Shown here: positions 40,171 to 44,271 of the stretch, piece after piece
Layout of the letters: each line of letters opens with the position of its first letter
Numbering within the stretch: the stretch's first letter is position 1
DNA from: Herbaspirillum sp. YR522
GTDB lineage: Bacteria > Pseudomonadota > Gammaproteobacteria > Burkholderiales > Burkholderiaceae_D
Direction of reading: 5' to 3'
DNA length: 44,271 nucleotides
Assembly: GCF_000282575.1 (NCBI RefSeq)
Contig: NZ_AKJA01000064.1
Location: 1-44,271 of the forward strand
The notes under the pieces: generated by a model
The model's database searches: none
Seen by the model: only the letters and a program-made list of their open reading frames with translations
Told to the model about the DNA's origin: nothing
Program-made: the position numbers and the translations under genes

Positions 40171-41103
40171 TCAGCCCGATGCGCGCGCGGCCTCGGCAAG
40201 CTCCTGGCCGATATCGGGCAAGACCTGGGTCGGGATATGCAGCATGGCGCCCCAGTCGCTCCAGTCCCATGAAACCCGTCCGCACAGGTACTCCACGCTC
40301 GACAACGGCAAGTCGAAGTCGGCCGCCAGGGCCAGCAGGCGCGACAGCCGCTGTGGCCTGGCCGCGGCATTGGCCACGCAGACGTCGGCCAGGGCCCCGG
40401 CCAGTTCCAGCATGCGCACCAGCTGCTGCTGGCGGTCGCCTTCTTCCACCCCGGACGCCGTGGGTCGCTCGTGATACAGCACCGCGTTGCAGAACAGCCG
40501 GGGAAAGTGCCAGTCTTCCATCATGGCCGCCGCCAGCGCCAGGTGATCGAAGCCGAATGCGGCCTGCTCGCGCTCCAGCAGCACTTCGCCACTGGGGTTG
40601 TCGAGCAGCAGCTCGCCATAGCGCTTGGGACGGGCCGATGCCAGCCCCAGGCGACCGATTCCGGCCAGCAAGCCGTTGGTGAACATCTCGGCCGGCGGCG
40701 CCTGTTGCAGCATCTCGGCCAGCGCCTGGCCAGCGCAGGCCATGGCGGTGGAACGGGCCCAGAAGGCGTCGTAGTCGAATTCCTTGCAGTCGCCGCGACG
40801 GGCCGATTCGGTCAGCGAGATCGCCAGCGCCATCTGGCGCACCGCGTGCAGCCCGACCATCAGCAGCAATTCGACGTTGACGGCGGCCACCATGCGGCCC
40901 TTGTTGATGTTGGGGATATTGGCGATCTGGATCAGGCGTCCGGCCAGTACCGGGTCGCCCTGCACCTGCGAGACCAGCTCGGGCAGCGAGATATCTTCCT
41001 GCTGGCACATCTGCATGATGTTCAGGCGCACGCCCGACGGTGCTGGCAGCACTTCGGAATCCTGCAGCTCACGGAATGTCTTGTCTTCGATATAGGTCGA
41101 CAT
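40171..41103 (-). CDS. HDOD domain protein
   Basis: Predicted 310-residue cytoplasmic protein with an HDOD domain at about residues 18-215. The domain shows LPAPSGVRLNIMQMCQQEDI, QVQGDPVLAGRLIQIANIPN, AVRQMALAISL and FTNGLLAGIGRLGLA. HDOD proteins resemble inactive HD phosphohydrolases and act in signalling, often with two-component or cyclic-di-GMP systems. The C-terminal hundred residues have no recognised output domain. I chose ATG 41101-41103 because the domain begins soon after and the preceding open frame (59 codons) has no ribosome-binding site. It is divergent from the ligase-associated exonuclease gene, with 224 bp between. Confidence 0.9.
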   Translation of the reverse strand: MSTYIEDKTFRELQDSEVLPAPSGVRLNIMQMCQQEDISLPELVSQVQGDPVLAGRLIQIANIPNINKGRMVAAVNVELLLMVGLHAVRQMALAISLTESARRGDCKEFDYDAFWARSTAMACAGQALAEMLQQAPPAEMFTNGLLAGIGRLGLASARPKRYGELLLDNPSGEVLLEREQAAFGFDHLALAAAMMEDWHFPRLFCNAVLYHERPTASGVEEGDRQQQLVRMLELAGALADVCVANAAARPQRLSRLLALAADFDLPLSSVEYLCGRVSWDWSDWGAMLHIPTQVLPDIGQELAEAARASG

Positions 41104-41327
41104 GCTGGAATCGCCTTGGAGGTCGGGGGTTGTCGGCTGGCAAACGCCAAAAGTGTTGCTAGGATACCTAATCCCTTCTTTTTTTGCGATGCGCAACATT
41201 AAATTTCGACTCGTCCGTTCGTTTCGAAGAGCGTTTTCCTGACAAATGAACACGGCCTGCGCTGACTGCCGCCGGCCCACTGCCGCGCTAAGCTGGCCGG
41301 TATCACGAGCCTGGGAGCCGCCGCAGC

Positions 41328-42371
41328 ATGGACGACATGGTAGTAGTACGTAAGCAGGGACTGTATTGCGTCCCGGGCGATTTCTACATCGATCCGTGGC
41401 AACCGGTGGCGCGCGCCGTCATTACCCACGCCCACGCCGACCATGCCCGCGTCGGCCACGCCAGTTACCTGGCCGCGACGCCCGGAGCCGGCATCCTGCG
41501 CGCCCGCCTGGGCCAGGAGATCGCGCTCGATACGCTCGACTACGGCCAGGGCGTGACCCACAACGGGGTGCGCCTGTCGCTGCATCCGGCCGGCCACGTG
41601 CTGGGCTCGGCCCAGTTGCGCATGGAGCACCAGGGCCGGGTGTGGGTCGCCTCGGGCGACTACAAGCTCGAAGTCGACGGCACCTGCACCCCGTTCGAGC
41701 CGGTGCGCTGCGACGCCTTCATCACCGAATCGACCTTTGGCATGCCAATCTACCGCTGGCAGCCGCAAGCCGAGGTATTCGAAGAGATCAATCGCTGGTG
41801 GCGCGCCAATGCCGGCGCCGGGCGTGCCAGCGTGCTGTTCTGTTATTCGTTCGGCAAGGCGCAGCGCATCCTGCATGGCATCGACGCCGATATCGGGCCC
41901 ATCGTCTGCCATGGCGCGGTCGAACCGCTCAACCGGCTGTATCGCCAAGCCGGGGTGGCCCTGCCCCCCACGCTGAGCGTGGCGCAGGCCACCGAACTGG
42001 GCGCGCAGGCCGGTCGGCGCGGGGCAGCCGCCTTTGCCGGCGCGCTGGTACTGGCGCCGCCCTCGACCGCCGGCTCGACCTGGATACGCCGTTTCGGCGA
42101 CTACAGCGACGCCTTTGCCAGCGGCTGGATGCGCCTGCGCGGCACGCGCCGCCGACGCGGCGTCGACCGTGGCTTCGTGCTCTCGGACCACGCCGACTGG
42201 CCGGCGCTGCAAGAGGCCATCGCCGCCACCGGCGCGCCACGGGTCATCGTCACCCACGGCCAGGTCGCGCCCATGGTGCGCTGGCTACGCCAGAACGGCC
42301 TGGACGCCGGCGCCTTCAATACCGAATACGGCGACGAGGACGATGCCGTGCCCGAGGGCGCCCATGCGTGA
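41328..42371 (+). CDS. Ligase-associated DNA exonuclease (MBL/beta-CASP fold)
   Basis: Predicted 347-residue metallo-beta-lactamase-fold nuclease of the ligase-associated DNA-damage-response exonuclease family (TIGR04122 type), related to Artemis/SNM1. The metal-binding HAHADH motif (His34, His36, Asp38, His39) is intact. HPAGHVLGSAQLRMEH supplies the next ligand, SGDYKLE the aspartate, and RGFVLSDHADWPALQEAI with VIVTHGQ closes the site. It is the first gene of a three-gene overlapping module with the ATP-dependent ligase (8-bp overlap) and the DEXH helicase. Confidence 0.93.
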   Translation: MDDMVVVRKQGLYCVPGDFYIDPWQPVARAVITHAHADHARVGHASYLAATPGAGILRARLGQEIALDTLDYGQGVTHNGVRLSLHPAGHVLGSAQLRMEHQGRVWVASGDYKLEVDGTCTPFEPVRCDAFITESTFGMPIYRWQPQAEVFEEINRWWRANAGAGRASVLFCYSFGKAQRILHGIDADIGPIVCHGAVEPLNRLYRQAGVALPPTLSVAQATELGAQAGRRGAAAFAGALVLAPPSTAGSTWIRRFGDYSDAFASGWMRLRGTRRRRGVDRGFVLSDHADWPALQEAIAATGAPRVIVTHGQVAPMVRWLRQNGLDAGAFNTEYGDEDDAVPEGAHA

Positions 42372-44052
42372 GTTCTCGCGGCTCTATGCCGAGCTCGATG
42401 GCACCACCTCGACCAGCCGCAAGCTGGCCGCGCTGCAGCAATACTTTGCCCACGCCAATCCCGACGACGCCGCCTGGGCCGTGTATTTCCTGGCCGGTGG
42501 CAAGCCGCGCCAGGCAGTGCCCAGCAAATGGCTGCGGCACTGCGCCATGCAATACGCCCAGATCGACGAGTGGCTGTTCGACGAATGCTATGACACCGTG
42601 GGCGACCTGGCCGAAACCATTGCCCATATTTTGCCCCCGGCCCCGCCACCGGCCACGCCTCATCCCGAGCTGGGGCTGGCGGTATGGGTCACCGAGCGCA
42701 TTGCGCCGTTGCGAGGCGCGGCCCCGGAAGACATCCGTATCGGGCTGTTCCGGGCCTGGGACGAACTCGACTGGCAGGGGCGCTTCCTGCACGCCAAGTT
42801 GATCGGCGGCAGCCTGCGCGTGGGCGTGTCGAAATTGCTGGTCACGCGCGCCCTGGCCGCGGTGGCCGGGCTCGATCCCAAGCTGCTGGCGCAGCGCCTG
42901 GTCGGTTGGACCGATAACCGGGCCCGCCCCGACGCTGCGCGATTGCAGGCGCTGCTGGCCCCGGATGGCGGCGAGGGACAACGCCGGCTGGGTGGCCAGC
43001 CCTACCCGTTCTTCCTGGCGCACGCCTTGCTGGACGATCCGCGCACGCTGGGCCCGCTGTCGCATTGGCAGGTCGAATGGAAATACGATGGCATCCGGGC
43101 CCAACTGGTGCGACGCGACGGCGTCAACTGGCTCTGGTCGCGCGGCGAGGAACTGATCAGCGAACGTTTTCCCGAACTGGCCGCCCTGGCGTTGCCCGAG
43201 GGCGTGGTGCTGGACGGCGAGATCGTCATCCGCGAGGCCGGCGTCGATGCCGCCGAGCGTCCGGCCTCGTTTGCGCTGCTGCAAAAGCGCATCGGCCGCA
43301 GCAAGCTGTCGGCGGCGCTATTGGCCGAATTGCCGGCGGCGTTGATTGCCTATGACCTGCTCGAGCTCGACGGCCGCGACCTGCGCCAACGGCCCCAGGC
43401 CGAACGACGCGTGCTGCTCGAACAGCTGCTGGCCGAGCACGGCAACGCCTCGCTGCTGCTGGCGCCGCAGATCGCGGCGACCGACTGGGATGCCCTGGCG
43501 GCCCTGCGCGCACAGTCGCGCCAACGCGGTGTCGAAGGCATGATGCTCAAGGCGGCCGACGCCCATTACGGTGTCGGCCGCACGCGCGACGTCGGTGTCT
43601 GGTGGAAGTGGAAGATCGATCCCTACAGCATCGACGCCGTGCTGATCTACGCGCAGTCGGGCCACGGCCGGCGCGCCCAGCTCTATACCGACTACACCTT
43701 CGCAGTGTGGGACGACAGCCCCGACGACAGCGGCACGCAGCGCCGCCTGGTGCCGTTTGCCAAGGCCTATTCGGGGCTCACCGATGCCGAGATCGCGCAG
43801 GTCGACCGCATCATCCGCAACAGCACCATCGAGAAGTTCGGACCGGTGCGCAGCGTACGTCCCAGCCTGGTGTTCGAGATCGGCTTCGAAGGCATCGCGG
43901 CCTCGACGCGCCACAAGGCGGGCGTGGCGGTACGTTTTCCGCGCATCCTGCGCATGCGCCCAGACAAGAGCGTCGACCAGGCCGACACGCTCGAGGCGCT
44001 GCGCGCCATGCTGGCCGCGCGTACACCGGGAGGCGAGCGTGGACAGTCCTGA
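42364..44052 (+). CDS. Ligase-associated ATP-dependent DNA ligase
   Basis: Predicted 562-residue ATP-dependent DNA ligase of the bacterial repair type (TIGR04120 type), separate from the essential NAD-dependent LigA. An N-terminal DNA-binding domain spans about residues 1-200 ([20 protein letters not shown] at the start). The adenylation domain has motif [11 protein letters not shown], with nucleophile Lys240, and [20 protein letters not shown] follows. The nucleotide-binding motifs [11 protein letters not shown] and [15 protein letters not shown] come next, with [20 protein letters not shown]. The OB-fold domain ends the protein. The start ATG 42364-42366 lies inside the exonuclease gene. 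The open frame extends further upstream as a shadow. Confidence 0.95.
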   Translation: MREFSRLYAELDGTTSTSRKLAALQQYFAHANPDDAAWAVYFLAGGKPRQAVPSKWLRHCAMQYAQIDEWLFDECYDTVGDLAETIAHILPPAPPPATPHPELGLAVWVTERIAPLRGAAPEDIRIGLFRAWDELDWQGRFLHAKLIGGSLRVGVSKLLVTRALAAVAGLDPKLLAQRLVGWTDNRARPDAARLQALLAPDGGEGQRRLGGQPYPFFLAHALLDDPRTLGPLSHWQVEWKYDGIRAQLVRRDGVNWLWSRGEELISERFPELAALALPEGVVLDGEIVIREAGVDAAERPASFALLQKRIGRSKLSAALLAELPAALIAYDLLELDGRDLRQRPQAERRVLLEQLLAEHGNASLLLAPQIAATDWDALAALRAQSRQRGVEGMMLKAADAHYGVGRTRDVGVWWKWKIDPYSIDAVLIYAQSGHGRRAQLYTDYTFAVWDDSPDDSGTQRRLVPFAKAYSGLTDAEIAQVDRIIRNSTIEKFGPVRSVRPSLVFEIGFEGIAASTRHKAGVAVRFPRILRMRPDKSVDQADTLEALRAMLAARTPGGERGQS

Positions 44053-44271
44053 AAAAGCCGTCACCGGCCGCAGCGCGGTCAAGCAATGGTTTGCCCAGCG
44101 CCAGTGGACCTCGTTCGCGTTCCAGCAGGAAGTCTGGCGCGCCGCGGCGGCCGGCAAGAGCGGACTGCTGCATGCCAGCACCGGCGCCGGCAAGACCTAT
44201 GCGGTATGGTTCGGTGCCCTGCTGCGTGCCGCACCCAAGCTCGGTGGGCCGCCGCCAAAGCGGCCGGGCGG
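44039..44271 (+). CDS. Ligase-associated DEXH-box helicase, N-terminal part (cut by window edge)
   Basis: The first 77 residues of a superfamily 2 helicase. It starts at GTG 44039, overlapping the ligase stop by 14 bp, with GGGAGGCGAGC upstream as ribosome-binding site. The N-terminal [20 protein letters not shown] supplies the Q-motif-like region. [20 protein letters not shown] carries Walker A (STGAGKT at residues 47-53). Position and sequence fit the ligase-associated DEXH family (TIGR04121 type, Lhr-like, about 800 residues), so most of the gene and probably the partner phosphoesterase lie beyond the right edge. Confidence 0.88.
   Translation, partial: MDSPEKAVTGRSAVKQWFAQRQWTSFAFQQEVWRAAAAGKSGLLHASTGAGKTYAVWFGALLRAAPKLGGPPPKRPG

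Overview
The window is a GC-rich, gene-dense chromosomal segment from a betaproteobacterium. Family content, codon use and layout fit Oxalobacteraceae, and Herbaspirillum or a close relative is my best guess. That is inference from gene style, not from a marker gene. I saw no rRNA, tRNA, CRISPR array, insertion sequence or phage gene. Most of the segment is metabolism, transport and regulation, with about 40 protein genes packed into operons.

Layout from left to right. 1-1.6 kb: the end of a ribose-type sugar ABC importer (ATPase cut by the window edge, plus binding protein) behind a perfect LacI-family operator. 1.6-7.1 kb: a LysE exporter divergent from a LysR regulator, an MFS transporter coupled to a GlxA-type AraC regulator, and a second MFS exporter. 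7.1-9.6 kb: mntP behind a yybP-ykoY manganese riboswitch with a good promoter, then a GNAT acetyltransferase and an EamA/DMT transporter. 9.6-11.7 kb: a 681-residue coiled-coil protein of unknown family preceded by a hrp-box-like sequence, making it a candidate type III effector. 11.7-22.7 kb: twelve tightly coupled minus-strand genes led by a GntR regulator. They encode two NitT/TauT-type ABC importers and five enzymes (MDR oxidoreductase, PaaI-type thioesterase, VOC protein, acyl-CoA ligase, BAAT-type acyl-CoA hydrolase), and look like an undescribed import-and-CoA-activation pathway. 23.1-24.9 kb: a GntR regulator divergent from bioB, with two TTATNNATAA boxes between them that match the BioR site of alphaproteobacteria.

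25.0-27.7 kb: two tandem paralogous single-span membrane miniproteins (58 and 42 residues), NhaA, and a universal stress protein behind an FNR-type box. 28.0-34.0 kb: the lower half of the five-step histidine pathway (hutF, hutG, hutD) joined to a polar amino-acid ABC importer and an IclR regulator, without hutH, hutU or hutI. The AT-rich iclR promoter carries helically phased TTTCTC repeats. 34.2-38.8 kb: GntR regulator, acnD and prpF without prpB or prpC, with two TGTCGACA palindromes before the regulator. 38.9-41.1 kb: a small conserved-looking protein, a MetA-type outer-membrane protein and an HDOD protein, two of them ending in clear terminators. 41.3-44.3 kb: the ligase-associated DNA-repair module (MBL exonuclease, ATP-dependent DNA ligase, start of the DEXH helicase) with overlapping genes.

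The regulators mostly sit beside the genes they probably control: GntR with the dual-importer operon, BioR with bioB, IclR with hut, GntR with acnD-prpF, and GlxA with its MFS partner. In several of these cases candidate operators are visible in the intervening DNA. The two most novel items are the twelve-gene dual-importer operon and the coiled-coil effector candidate; the miniprotein pair comes next.
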